From contig JASNYH010000001.1 of the NCBI GenBank assembly GCA_048500255.1, positions 930,001-994,000 of the forward strand: a stretch of DNA of 64,000 nucleotides, read 5' to 3'. A program made the translations under genes and the position numbers. The notes beneath the pieces were generated by a model. The model was not told where the DNA came from, did no database searches, and saw nothing but the letters and a program-made list of their open reading frames with translations. The DNA is from JAMHWF01 sp048500255. Its GTDB lineage: Bacteria > Pseudomonadota > Gammaproteobacteria > Burkholderiales > Burkholderiaceae_C. Position 1 is the first letter of the stretch. Each line of letters opens with the position of its first letter. This document shows, in pieces, positions 7,294-15,797 of this stretch.

Positions 7294-8727
7294 ATGCTCG
7301 CGCTTCGCCACTGGGCCGTGCGCCACGCGCGCGCGCTCGGCCGCGTCTACGACGGCTTCGCGCGGCTGGCGCCCGCGTTCGCGCCGGCGCTGCGCCTGCT
7401 CGGCCGGCGGCGCGCCGAGGCGCTGCTGCATCCGATCGAGCGCCGCGCCAAGCGCCTGCTGTTCGACTGCCGCGAATGCGGCCAGTGCGTGCTGTCGGCC
7501 ACCGGCATGGCCTGCCCGATGAACTGCCCGAAGACGATGCGCAACGGGCCCTGCGGCGGCGTGCGCGCCGACGGCCGCTGCGAAGTGCGCCCCGACATGC
7601 GCTGCGTGTGGGTCGAGGCGACGGAAGGCACGAAGCGCATCGACGGCGTCGAGCGCGCGCGGCCGACGCCGCTGCTGCCGGCGATCGACGCGCGCCGCGC
7701 CGGCCGCTCGACGTGGATCGAGGTCGTCGAGGGCCGGCGCGATCCGGCGTTCCAGCCGCCCGTGGGCGAACGCACGACGCCCGCGTCGCGCCAGTCGGCG
7801 CTCGAGCGCGCATGCCGCGCCGGCGAGTTCGTCGTCACCGCCGAGATCGCGCCGCCCGACTCGGCCGACCCGGCGCCGCTGCTCGAGCGCGCGGCCGTCT
7901 TCGCCGGCCTGGTCGACGCGATGAACGTCACCGACGGCGCGGGCGGCAACTGCCACATGTCGAGCGCGGCGGCGTCGGCCCTGCTCGCCGCGCACGGCTT
8001 CGAGGCGGTCTACCAGATCGCCTGCCGCGACCGCAACCGCATCGCGATCCAGGGCGACCTGCTCGGCGCGGCGGCGCTCGGCGTGCGCAACGTGCTGTGC
8101 CTGACGGGCGACGACGTGAGCCAGGGCGACCACCCGCAGGCCAAGCCGGTGTTCGACCTCGACGCCGTCTCGCTGCTGCACATCGCGCGCGGCATGTGCG
8201 ACCAGGGCACGTACGCGTCGGGCCGCAGGCTGCAGACGCCGCCCGACCTGTTCATCGGCGCGACGGCCAACCCCTTCGTGCCGCCCTACGTCGACCGCGT
8301 CGCCAACCTCGAGAAGAAGATCCTCGCCGGCGCGCGCTTCATCCAGACACAGTTCTGCTTCGACGTCGCGATGTTCGACGACTTCATGGCCGAGGTGCGG
8401 CGGCGCGGCCTGCACGAGCGCGCGCACCTGATCGTCGGCGTCGGCACGCTGGCCAGCGCCAAGGCGCTGGCCTGGATGGCCGCGCATGTTCCCGGGGTGC
8501 ACGTGCCCGCCCACGTGCTCGAACGCATCGCCGGCGCAAGCGACCAGCGGCGCGAGTGCCGGCAGGTCTGCCTCGAGACGATCGATGCGCTGCGAGGCAC
8601 CGAGGGCGTCGCCGGCGTGCACGTCATGGGACACCGCAACGAAGACGTGCTCGCCGACGTGATCCGCACGGCGTTCCCCGAGAGGGCGCGTGCCGCGGCC
8701 GAGCACCGCAGCGCGGCCGGGGCGTGA
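7294..8727 (+). CDS. Methylene-THF reductase with N-terminal MTHFR-C Cys-rich domain
   Basis: This 477-residue protein is two modules. Residues about 55-110 hold eight cysteines (59, 62, 65, 74, 78, 87, 96, 104) in CRECGQC, GMACPMNCPK, NGPCGG and following residues. This is the pattern of the MTHFR C-terminal domain known from MetV-type partner proteins, here placed at the N-terminus. Residues about 170-455 are the MetF-type flavin TIM barrel (VVTAEIAPPDSADP, MNVTDG, LCLTGDD, GATANPF, FIQTQFCFD). It would interconvert methyl-THF and methylene-THF; in this operon the oxidative direction is likely. The Cys-rich module suggests an electron acceptor other than NAD(P), by analogy with MetFV. It is the last gene before promoter B. 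Confidence 0.85.
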   Translation: MLALRHWAVRHARALGRVYDGFARLAPAFAPALRLLGRRRAEALLHPIERRAKRLLFDCRECGQCVLSATGMACPMNCPKTMRNGPCGGVRADGRCEVRPDMRCVWVEATEGTKRIDGVERARPTPLLPAIDARRAGRSTWIEVVEGRRDPAFQPPVGERTTPASRQSALERACRAGEFVVTAEIAPPDSADPAPLLERAAVFAGLVDAMNVTDGAGGNCHMSSAAASALLAAHGFEAVYQIACRDRNRIAIQGDLLGAAALGVRNVLCLTGDDVSQGDHPQAKPVFDLDAVSLLHIARGMCDQGTYASGRRLQTPPDLFIGATANPFVPPYVDRVANLEKKILAGARFIQTQFCFDVAMFDDFMAEVRRRGLHERAHLIVGVGTLASAKALAWMAAHVPGVHVPAHVLERIAGASDQRRECRQVCLETIDALRGTEGVAGVHVMGHRNEDVLADVIRTAFPERARAAAEHRSAAGA

Positions 8728-8768
8728 AGCGTCACGGCCGCGCCGCCGTCAGGGAAAGTCCCGATCAA

Positions 8769-8814
8769 GTTGTCACGTCACTTTGTTGCTATATCAACTA
8801 GTTGGGCATATCTT
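8769..8814 (+). promoter_or_regulatory. Operator B: three 16-bp GTTG units before the ABC importer
   Basis: GTTG occurs at 8769, 8785 and 8801, exactly 16 bp apart. The middle unit, GTTGCTATATCAACTA, is a palindrome with GTTG/CAAC arms; the third reads GTTGGGCATATCTT. The arrangement matches operators A and C. The region also contains plausible promoter hexamers (TTGTCA at 8770, CATATC at 8807), but I cannot fix one promoter with confidence. No FNR box is present, unlike at operator A. Confidence 0.62.
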
Positions 8815-8830
8815 CGAATCTGTTCGAAGA
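8811..8830 (+). repeat. Perfect 8-bp inverted repeat in the importer leader
   Basis: TCTTCGAA (8811-8818) and TTCGAAGA (8823-8830) are perfect inverted copies separated by TCTG. The element lies just after operator B and about 40 bp before the substrate-binding-protein start. It could form a leader hairpin with a four-base loop or serve as a dimer-binding operator for a second regulator. There is no following T-run, so it is not an obvious terminator. Confidence 0.5.
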
Positions 8831-8870
8831 CGGTCGCACGGCGCTGCGACGCTCAAAGGAGACGGCAACC

Positions 8871-10049
8871 ATGGCGTTCAACAAGGCACGGCGTACGCTC
8901 ACCCTGGCAATGGCGTGTGCGGCCGCGGCAGGCAGCCTCCCGGCTGCGGCGCAGACCGTGAAGGTCGGCATCCTCGGGCCGTTCTCGGGCCCGTTCGCCC
9001 ACTACGGCACGCTGTTCAAGAACGGCGCCGAGGCCTACATCGCCTCGCAGGGCGGCAAGCTCGCCGGCAAGGACGTCGAGCTGATCTACCGCGACACCGG
9101 CGGCCCCAACCCCGGGCAGACCAAGACGCTGGTGCAGGAGCTGATCGTCAAGGACAAGGTCGACTACCTCGGCGGCTTCATCTTCACGCCCAACGCCTTC
9201 GCGGTGGCGCCGTTGATCCAGCAGAGCCAGACGCCGACGGTGATCTTCAACGCGGCCACCTCGGCGATCACCGACAAGAGCGAGTTCTTCGTTCGCACCA
9301 GCTACACGCTGTGGCAGGTGACGGTGCCGCTGGCGCAGTGGGCCGCGAAGAACGACATCAAGAAGGTGGTGACCGCCGTCACCGACTACGGCCCGGGCAT
9401 CGACGCCGAGGCGGCATGGAAGAGCGAGTTCGCCAGGCAGGGCGGCACCGTCGTCGAGAGCATCCGCATGCCGATGGCGACGACCGACTTCTCGCCCTTC
9501 GTGCAGCGCATCAAGGCCAGCGGCGCGCAGGCGGTCTACACCTTTCTGCCCGGCGGCCCGCCCAACCTCGGTTTCGTGAAGGCCTACAACGAGAACGGGC
9601 TCGCCAAGGCGGGCATCCAGTTCCTGGGCACCGCCGAGATGGACGAGTTCGACCTGCAGAAGTTCGGCGACGCCGCGCTCGGCCTGACGACTGCCTTCCA
9701 CTATTCGGCGGCGCACGATTCGCCGGCCAACCGGCAGTTCATCGAGGCCCTCAAGAAGAAGGACGCCGCCGCCATCGCGAACTACGCGTCGGTCGGCGCC
9801 TGGGACGGCATGCACGTCATCCACAAGATGATCGAGGCCACGGGCGGCCGCAAGGACGGCCCGAAGGCGATCGCCGCCGCGCGCGCGCTGCAGTGGGAGA
9901 GCCCGCGCGGCCCGGTGCGCATCGATCCGAAGACGCGCCACATCATGCAGAACGTCTACCTGCGCAAGGTCGAGAGAGCCGGCGGACAGCTCGTCAACAA
10001 GGAGTTGCAGAGCTTCGGCCCGCAGGCCGACCACGGCCTGGACAAGTAG
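8871..10049 (+). CDS. Liv-type ABC transporter substrate-binding protein
   Basis: The start is ATG 8871, with AAGGAG at 8856-8861; an in-frame ATG at 8802 lies within operator B and is unlikely. The 392-residue product begins with a Sec signal peptide (lysine/arginine-rich start, hydrophobic core, cleavage near PAAAQ/TV) and has no lipobox. The mature part is a Peripla_BP_6 protein (VKVGILGPFSGPF, DTGGPNPGQTKT, FIFTPNAF). This family binds branched-chain amino acids, amides or small aromatic acids. Because its promoter shares the operator of the demethylase operons, a methoxylated aromatic acid is the likely ligand; that is inference. It is the first of five importer genes. Confidence 0.9.
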   Translation: MAFNKARRTLTLAMACAAAAGSLPAAAQTVKVGILGPFSGPFAHYGTLFKNGAEAYIASQGGKLAGKDVELIYRDTGGPNPGQTKTLVQELIVKDKVDYLGGFIFTPNAFAVAPLIQQSQTPTVIFNAATSAITDKSEFFVRTSYTLWQVTVPLAQWAAKNDIKKVVTAVTDYGPGIDAEAAWKSEFARQGGTVVESIRMPMATTDFSPFVQRIKASGAQAVYTFLPGGPPNLGFVKAYNENGLAKAGIQFLGTAEMDEFDLQKFGDAALGLTTAFHYSAAHDSPANRQFIEALKKKDAAAIANYASVGAWDGMHVIHKMIEATGGRKDGPKAIAAARALQWESPRGPVRIDPKTRHIMQNVYLRKVERAGGQLVNKELQSFGPQADHGLDK

Positions 10050-10097
10050 CCGCCGAGCGGCCGCGGGCGATCCAGGCGAAACGGCGAGGCCGACGCG

Positions 10098-10958
10098 GTG
10101 CCGACGTTGCTGGCGAACGTGCTGATCGACGGCGTGGCCTACGGCATGGTGCTGTTCATCATCGCCGTCGGCCTGACCGTCACGCTGGGACTGATGCGCT
10201 TCGTCAACCTGGCGCATGGCGCCTTCGCGATGATCGGCGGCTATGCCGCGGCGCTGCTCACGCGCGAGGCGCAGTGGAGCTTCTGGCTCGCGCTGCCGGT
10301 GGCGCTCGCCGCCACCGCGGCGCTCGGCGCGCTGCTCGAGGCCGTCGTGCTGCGCCACCTGTATCGGCGCAGCGAGCTCGAGCAGGTGCTGTTCACGATC
10401 GGGCTGGCGTTCTTCCTGATCGCCGCCACCAACGCGCTGGCCGGGCCGCAGGTGCAGCTGATCGTGCTGCCGCCGCTGCTCGCGCAGCCGGTCGACCTGG
10501 GCTTTCGCACGCTGCCGGCGCAACGCCTGCTCGTCATCGGCGCGGGCATCGTCGTCGCCGCGGCCGCGGCCTGGACCCTGGCGCGCACGCGCTTCGGCAT
10601 CTGGCTGCGCGCCGCCGTCGACCATCCCGACACGGCGGCCACGCTCGGTATTCCGATCCGCACCGTGCAGTGCGCCAGCTTCGCCGTCGGCGCGGCGCTC
10701 GCCGGGCTGGGCGGGGTGCTCGGCGCCGAACTGATGCCGCTCGAGCCGTACTACGCGCTCAAGTACCTGGTACTGGTGCTCGTCGTCGTCGCCGTCGGCG
10801 GCATGGGCAGCCTGGTCGGCTCGCTCGTCGCCGCGCTGGCGCTGGGCACCGTCGAGACCGCCAGCAAGTACCTGGCGTCCGACTGGGGCAGCCTGTTCTT
10901 CTTCCTCGCCATGGCCTTGCTGCTCGCGTGGCGCCCGAACGGACTGCTGCGGCGATGA
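10098..10958 (+). CDS. Liv-type ABC transporter permease (LivH-like)
   Basis: The 286-residue product starts with GTG 10098 and overlaps the next permease gene by ATGA. It is a hydrophobic inner-membrane protein with about eight membrane segments and the LivH-family features DGVAYGMVLF at the start, RFVNLAHGAFAMIGGY, and VVVAVGGMGSLVGS near the C-terminus. LivH-type permeases form one half of the transmembrane channel with LivM. The order substrate-binding protein, LivH, LivM, LivG, LivF is the standard one, which supports a single five-gene importer operon. Confidence 0.92.
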   Translation: MPTLLANVLIDGVAYGMVLFIIAVGLTVTLGLMRFVNLAHGAFAMIGGYAAALLTREAQWSFWLALPVALAATAALGALLEAVVLRHLYRRSELEQVLFTIGLAFFLIAATNALAGPQVQLIVLPPLLAQPVDLGFRTLPAQRLLVIGAGIVVAAAAAWTLARTRFGIWLRAAVDHPDTAATLGIPIRTVQCASFAVGAALAGLGGVLGAELMPLEPYYALKYLVLVLVVVAVGGMGSLVGSLVAALALGTVETASKYLASDWGSLFFFLAMALLLAWRPNGLLRR

Positions 10959-11989
10959 GCGAGGCCCGTACGACGACGACTAGCGCACCCGCGCCGGCGC
11001 GCCCACGGGAGGCGGTCGCGCCGCCGTCGTCTGCCGACGCCGCGGCGCCGAAGATGGTGCCGCCGTGGCGCTCGGCGCTCGTCGTGCTGGCGATCGGCGC
11101 CGCTGCCTGGTGGTCGCTGCCCGAGCAGCTCGGCTTGCTGACGCGCATCGCCACGACGGCGCTGTTCGTGCTGTCGCTCGACCTCGTCGTCGGCATCGCC
11201 GGGTTGCCGACGCTCGGTCATGCGGCGCTGTTCGGCGCCGGCGCCTATGCCGCGGCGATCTTCGCGCTGCGCGTGCACGCCGACCCGTTGCTGGGGCTGG
11301 CCGTCGGCGTCGGCGCCGGCGCTGCGCTCGCCGCGCTGTCGGGGCTGTTCCTGCTGCGCTACCAGGGCTTCACGTTCCTGATGCTCACCGTCGCGGTCGC
11401 GCAGATCGTCGCCAGCCTCGCGCAGAAGGCGCGCGACTGGACCGGCGGCGACGACGGGCTGACGGGCTTCACGATGCAGCCGCTGCTCGGACGGTTCGCG
11501 TTCGACCTGGAGGGCCGCACCGCCGCGCTGTATGCCGTCGCGGCGCTCGCCGTGGGGCTCTACGTCGCGCGCCGTGTCGCCGATTCGCCGTTCGGCCTGG
11601 CGGTGCGCGGCATCCACGAGAACCGCGCGCGCATGGCGGCGCTCGGCACGCCGGTGCGACGCCGGCTCGTCACGATGTACACGCTGGCCGGCGCGCTGGC
11701 CGGCGCGGCAGGCGCGCTGAGCGCGCAGACGAATGCCATCGTCGGCCTCGACAGCCTGTCGTTCGCGCTGTCGGCCGAGGCCCTGGTGATGCTGATCCTC
11801 GGCGGCGCGGGGCGCCTCTACGGCGCCCTCGTCGGCGCCGCCGTGTTCACGCTGCTGCACCACACGGCGGCGTCGATCAATCCGTACCACTGGCTGTTCG
11901 TCGTCGGCGGCGTGCTCATGGTCGTCGTCGTCGTGCCGCCGGAACGCGCCTGGGCCTGGCTGCGGCAGCGGCTCGGGGGCAGAACATGA
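10955..11989 (+). CDS. Liv-type ABC transporter permease (LivM-like)
   Basis: The 344-residue product begins with a polar, Ala/Pro/Thr-rich tail of about 35 residues, unusually long before the first membrane helix. The membrane part follows (ALVVLAIGAAAWW onward). LivM-family marks include LVVGIAGLPTLGHAALFG, the AVRGIHENRARMAALG cytoplasmic loop that contacts the ATPases, and LGGAGRLYGALVGA. The start ATG overlaps the LivH-like stop and the stop is preceded by the ATG of the ATPase gene, so all three are coupled. It partners with the preceding permease. Confidence 0.92.
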   Translation: MSEARTTTTSAPAPARPREAVAPPSSADAAAPKMVPPWRSALVVLAIGAAAWWSLPEQLGLLTRIATTALFVLSLDLVVGIAGLPTLGHAALFGAGAYAAAIFALRVHADPLLGLAVGVGAGAALAALSGLFLLRYQGFTFLMLTVAVAQIVASLAQKARDWTGGDDGLTGFTMQPLLGRFAFDLEGRTAALYAVAALAVGLYVARRVADSPFGLAVRGIHENRARMAALGTPVRRRLVTMYTLAGALAGAAGALSAQTNAIVGLDSLSFALSAEALVMLILGGAGRLYGALVGAAVFTLLHHTAASINPYHWLFVVGGVLMVVVVVPPERAWAWLRQRLGGRT

Positions 11990-12729
11990 GCGTCCCGGTG
12001 CTCGAAACACGCGCGCTCGACAAGCGCTTCGGCGGTCTGCACGTGACGCGCGAGGTCTCGCTCGCGCTGCAGGCCGGCGAGCGCGTCGCGCTGATCGGTC
12101 CCAACGGCGCGGGCAAGACGACGCTGGTGCACCAGCTGAGCGGGGTGCTCGCGCCGAGCTCGGGCCAGGTCCTGCTCGACGGTGCCGACGTGACGCGTCG
12201 TTCGCAGGCCTGGCGCGTGCGCAGCGGGCTGGCGCGCACCTTCCAGATCACGACGCTGGCCCCGCACCTGCCCGTGCAGCGGCAGGTCGAGCTCGCGCTG
12301 TTCGAGCGCGAGGGGCTGACGGGACGCGCGTGGCGCTCGATCGACGCCTATCCGGCGATCGCCGCCGAGGCGCGCGAACTGCTCGCGCGGCTGGGCCTGG
12401 CCGAGCATGCCGGCCGAGCCACCGAGCGGCTTGCCTACGGCGAGCAGCGGCTGGTCGAGATCGCGCTCGCGCTGGCACTCGAGCCGCGCGTGCTGCTGCT
12501 CGATGAACCGATGGCCGGCGTGCCGCAGGGCGAAGGCGATCGGCTGCTGGCGGCGCTCGATGCGCTGCCGGCCGAACTCGCCGTCGTGATCATCGAGCAC
12601 GACATGGACCTCGTGTTCCGCTTCGCGCGGCGCATCGTCGTGCTGGCCGAAGGCGCCGTGCTCGCCGACGGCGAACCCGAAGCGATCCGCCGCGATGCGC
12701 GCGTGCGCGAGGCCTATCTCGGCCACTGA
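11986..12729 (+). CDS. Liv-type ABC transporter ATPase (LivG-like)
   Basis: The 247-residue protein has Walker A GPNGAGKTT near residue 38, the LivG/BraF insert GLARTFQITTL, an ABC signature LAYGEQRLVEIA, Walker B VLLLDEP, and the switch His in VVIIEHDMD. The signature has YGEQ where the family more often has YGQQ, a conservative change. The start ATG overlaps the LivM-like stop. It energises uptake together with the second ATPase. Confidence 0.93.
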   Translation: MSVPVLETRALDKRFGGLHVTREVSLALQAGERVALIGPNGAGKTTLVHQLSGVLAPSSGQVLLDGADVTRRSQAWRVRSGLARTFQITTLAPHLPVQRQVELALFEREGLTGRAWRSIDAYPAIAAEARELLARLGLAEHAGRATERLAYGEQRLVEIALALALEPRVLLLDEPMAGVPQGEGDRLLAALDALPAELAVVIIEHDMDLVFRFARRIVVLAEGAVLADGEPEAIRRDARVREAYLGH

Positions 12730-12743
12730 ACGACACGCACGAC

Positions 12744-13457
12744 ATGAATCGCCCGCTGCTCGAACTGCACGACGTCGTCGCCGGCTACGGCCCGATCACG
12801 GTGCTCAACGGCCTGACGTTCGGCGTCGCGCCGCGCGAGCGGCTGGCCGTGATCGGCCGCAACGGCGTCGGCAAGACGACGGCGCTGCGCGCCGTGATGG
12901 GGCTGGCGCAGCTGCGGCGCGGCCGTATCGTGTTCGACGGCGAGGATCTCGCTGGCCTCGGCCCGCACGAGCGCGCGCAACGCGGCATCGGCCTGGTGCC
13001 GCAGACGCGCGACGTGTTTCCGAGCCTCACCGTCGAGGAGAACCTGCTCGCCGGCTGCAAGCGCCGGCCGCGCCGCTGCCTCGACGAGGCCTACGATCTG
13101 TTTCCGCGCCTGAAGGAGCGCCGCGGCAACGGCGGCGCGCAGCTCTCGGGCGGCGAGCAGCAGATGCTCGCCGTGGCGCGTGCCCTGCTCGGCCGGCCGC
13201 GGCTGCTGATGATGGACGAGCCGCTCGAGGGCCTGGCGCCGATGCTGCGCCAGGAACTGCTGGCGGCTTTCGCCAAGATGTCGGACGCGAGCGGCCTGAC
13301 CGTCGTGATCGTCGAGCAGCAGGTGCACGAGGCGCTGGGCTATGCCGAACGCGCGCTCGTGATGGCGCGCGGCGCCGTCGTCCACGAGGCCGCGGCCGGC
13401 GCGCTGCGCGACGACGATGCGACGCTCGAGCGGCTGGTCGGCATGGCCGTCCACTGA
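12744..13457 (+). CDS. Liv-type ABC transporter ATPase (LivF-like)
   Basis: The 237-residue protein begins 14 bp after the LivG-like gene. It has Walker A GRNGVGKTT, the LivF motif GIGLVPQTRDVFPSLTVEENL, signature LSGGEQQMLAVARAL, Walker B LLMMDEP, and VVIVEQQVHEAL. It completes the importer. Both ATPases look intact. The MarR gene follows after 33 bp without a clear promoter, so it may be co-transcribed with the importer and thus autoregulated through operator B. Confidence 0.93.
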   Translation: MNRPLLELHDVVAGYGPITVLNGLTFGVAPRERLAVIGRNGVGKTTALRAVMGLAQLRRGRIVFDGEDLAGLGPHERAQRGIGLVPQTRDVFPSLTVEENLLAGCKRRPRRCLDEAYDLFPRLKERRGNGGAQLSGGEQQMLAVARALLGRPRLLMMDEPLEGLAPMLRQELLAAFAKMSDASGLTVVIVEQQVHEALGYAERALVMARGAVVHEAAAGALRDDDATLERLVGMAVH

Positions 13458-13490
13458 GCCGCGCGACAACCATCCCACCTCTAGACGACA

Positions 13491-14081
13491 ATGGCCGACG
13501 TGATCACCCGCCGCCGCTCCCCGCCGCCCGCCGCCCGCCGTCCGGACGACGACGAGCCGCCCGTGATCGATCTCGACCGCTACGTGCCAGCCTTCCTGAC
13601 CTGGATCGCCAACAAGCTGTCGCGCGGCGCATCGCAGCACTATCTCGCCACCTTCGACGTCGGCATCGAGACCTGGCGCTGCCTCGTGCTGCTGGCGATC
13701 GAGGGCTCGATCTCGGCGCAGCAGGTGTCGCGCATCATCGGCATGGACAAGGCCAGCGTGAGCCGCTGCTTCAAGAGCATGCAGGCGCGCGGGCTGATCA
13801 CGGTCGGGCTCGACGCGGGCGACGGCCGGCTGCGCATCGCGACGCTGACGAAGAAGGGCCGGGCGCTGCACGACCGCATCCGCGGCGTCGCGCTCGAGCG
13901 CGAACGCGCGTTCCTGTCGGTGCTCGACGACGACGAGCGCGACACGCTGATCCGACTGCTCAAGCGGCTGCACGAGAACCTGCCCGCCGTCGAGACGGCG
14001 ACCGCGCGCTACGTCGGCAAGCACTATCCGGCGCGGGCCGCGCGCAGCCGCCGCGGCGTGTCGGCCGCCGCCGACGACTGA
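13491..14081 (+). CDS. MarR-family transcriptional regulator
   Basis: The 196-residue protein has a winged helix-turn-helix: ISAQQVSRIIGMDKASVSRC is the recognition region (about residues 80-100) and DAGDGRLRIATLTKKG is the wing. A polar, Arg/Pro-rich N-terminal tail of about 25 residues is an extension on the MarR core. MarR dimers bind palindromes of about 16-20 bp and are commonly released by small aromatic ligands. It lies between importer and P450 genes, and the three promoters with the GTTG/CAACTA palindrome all belong to this region, so it is the best candidate for the shared regulator. The ligand is unknown. Confidence 0.9.
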   Translation: MADVITRRRSPPPAARRPDDDEPPVIDLDRYVPAFLTWIANKLSRGASQHYLATFDVGIETWRCLVLLAIEGSISAQQVSRIIGMDKASVSRCFKSMQARGLITVGLDAGDGRLRIATLTKKGRALHDRIRGVALERERAFLSVLDDDERDTLIRLLKRLHENLPAVETATARYVGKHYPARAARSRRGVSAAADD

Positions 14082-14124
14082 CCGCGCGGCGCTCGTCGCC
14101 CCGCTCAGGGAAAACCACTCCTCG

Positions 14125-14156
14125 GTTGCGTCGCCATATAGTTGATATGCCAACTA
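14125..14156 (+). promoter_or_regulatory. Operator C: tandem 16-bp GTTG repeat before the P450 gene
   Basis: The units GTTGCGTCGCCATATA (14125-14140) and GTTGATATGCCAACTA (14141-14156) are adjacent. With the two preceding bases, the second forms the best palindrome of the set: TAGTTG, six bases, CAACTA. TATAGT at 14137-14142 resembles a -10 hexamer overlapping the operator. The P450 start is 86 bp downstream. No FNR box is visible here. Confidence 0.65.
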
Positions 14157-14241
14157 GATCCCGCTATCGTGGACGCATGCGACGACAGCCCGTCTTCGGA
14201 CGCCGCTTCGCCGACGCTTCGCTACCGCCGAAGGATCCGCC

Positions 14242-15444
14242 ATGAACACGAGCGCCGCCACGATCCCCGAACTCGACTTCGATCCCTACGCGCCGGCCAA
14301 CCTGCTCGACCCGTATCCGATGCACGAGGCGATCCGCGAGGCCGGGCCGGTGGTCCGGCTGCGGCCGTATCCGACGCTCGTCGCCTGCGCGCGCCACGAG
14401 CAGGTCCACGCCGTGCTCAACGACCACGCGACCTTCGTCTCGGGCGCCGGCGTCGGCCTGGCGAATTTCAACCGCGAAACGCCGTTCCGCCCGCGCAGCC
14501 TGATCCTCGAGGCCGACCCGCCGCTGCACACGCGCACGCGCGCCGTTCTCTCGCGCATCCTCAGCCCCAAGGCCGTGATGCAGGTGCGCGCCACCTTCAC
14601 CGAGGTGGCCGAAGCGATGGTCGAGCGCTGCGTCGCCAAAGGCCGGATCTGCGGCATCCACGATCTCGCGCAGCTCTATCCGCTCAAGGTGTTCCCCGAC
14701 GCCGTGGGCCTCGAGGACGACGGCCGCGAGAACCTGCTGCTCTACGGCGACCTGATCTTCAACTCGATGGGTCCGCGCAACGAGCTGCTGGCCCGATCGG
14801 CCGAACGCGTCGGCCCCGTGACGGAGTGGATCATGGCGCACTGCCGGCGCGAGCACCTGCGCCCCGGCGGCTTCGGCGACCAGATCTGGCAGGCCGCCGA
14901 TGCCGGCGAGATCACGCACGAACAGGCGCCGCTGCTGGTGCGCTCGTTCCTCTCGGCGGGCGTCGACACGACGATCAACGGCCTGGGCAATGCCCTCTAT
15001 GCGCTGGCCCACCATCCCGAGCAGTACGCCCGCCTGCACGCCGACCCCGCGCTGGCGCGGCCGGCCTTCGAGGAGGCGCTCCGCTGGGAGTCGACGGCGC
15101 AGACCTTCTATCGCACGGCGGCGCGCGACTGCGAGATCGCCGGCGTGCCGGTGGCCGCCGACACCAAGGTGCTGTGCATGCTCGCCGCCGCCAACCGCGA
15201 CCCGCGCAAGTGGCCCGACCCCGACCGCTACGACATCGAGCGCCGGCCGAGCGGCCACGTGGCCTTCGGCTCGGGCATCCACGGCTGCGTCGGCCAGGCG
15301 ATCGCGCGGCTCGAAGGCGAGGTCGTGCTCACGGCGCTGGCGCGGCGCGTCCGGCGCATCGAAGTCGCCGGCCCGCACACGCGCCGGCTCAACAACACGC
15401 TGCGCGCGCTCGAGACGCTGCCGCTCATACTGATTCCCGCCTGA
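14242..15444 (+). CDS. Cytochrome P450, CYP199A-like (aromatic O-demethylase type)
   Basis: The 400-residue protein starts at ATG 14242 with AAGGAT eight bases before. It has the I-helix SAGVDTT near 237, the ExxR region EEALRWES, and the heme-binding FGSGIHGC with Cys349. Segments such as LILEADPPLHTRTRAVLS and the LYPLKVFPDAVGL region closely resemble CYP199A4, which demethylates 4-methoxybenzoate with O2, giving formaldehyde. A ferredoxin and a ferredoxin reductase follow at once, forming a class I electron chain. The promoter carries operator C. CYP family assignment is from recognition, not alignment, and the substrate is inferred. Confidence 0.9.
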   Translation: MNTSAATIPELDFDPYAPANLLDPYPMHEAIREAGPVVRLRPYPTLVACARHEQVHAVLNDHATFVSGAGVGLANFNRETPFRPRSLILEADPPLHTRTRAVLSRILSPKAVMQVRATFTEVAEAMVERCVAKGRICGIHDLAQLYPLKVFPDAVGLEDDGRENLLLYGDLIFNSMGPRNELLARSAERVGPVTEWIMAHCRREHLRPGGFGDQIWQAADAGEITHEQAPLLVRSFLSAGVDTTINGLGNALYALAHHPEQYARLHADPALARPAFEEALRWESTAQTFYRTAARDCEIAGVPVAADTKVLCMLAAANRDPRKWPDPDRYDIERRPSGHVAFGSGIHGCVGQAIARLEGEVVLTALARRVRRIEVAGPHTRRLNNTLRALETLPLILIPA

Positions 15445-15460
15445 CCCCCGTGAGCCTGCC

Positions 15461-15784
15461 ATGCCCGACATCACCCTGATCCTCGCCGAAGGCACCGAGC
15501 GCCGCCTCGCGGCCCCCGACGGTGCGAGCCTGATGGCCGCCGCCAGCGGCGCCGGTGTGCCCGGCATCGTCGCCGAATGCGGCGGCTCGGCGATGTGCGC
15601 CACCTGCCACGTCTATGTCGACGAGGCCTGGGCCGGCAAGCTGCCGGCACCGCTGGCCAACGAACTGGAGATGCTCGAGTGCACGGCCGCCGAGCGGCGG
15701 CCGACGAGTCGGCTGTCGTGCCAGATCAAGCTCACGGCCGAGCTGCAGGGGCTGGTCGTGCGCATCCCCGACCGCCAGCAGTAG
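15461..15784 (+). CDS. 2Fe-2S ferredoxin, putidaredoxin type
   Basis: The 107-residue protein has cysteine ligands C40, C46, C49 and C87 (AECGGSAMCATC then RLSCQIK), nearly the same positions as in putidaredoxin. Length is normal. It lies 17 bp after the P450 gene and 13 bp before the ferredoxin reductase, so it is the expected electron carrier from reductase to P450. It might also feed the Rieske oxygenase downstream, which has no dedicated reductase gene in the window. Confidence 0.93.
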   Translation: MPDITLILAEGTERRLAAPDGASLMAAASGAGVPGIVAECGGSAMCATCHVYVDEAWAGKLPAPLANELEMLECTAAERRPTSRLSCQIKLTAELQGLVVRIPDRQQ

Positions 15785-15797
15785 CCGGCGCACGACG

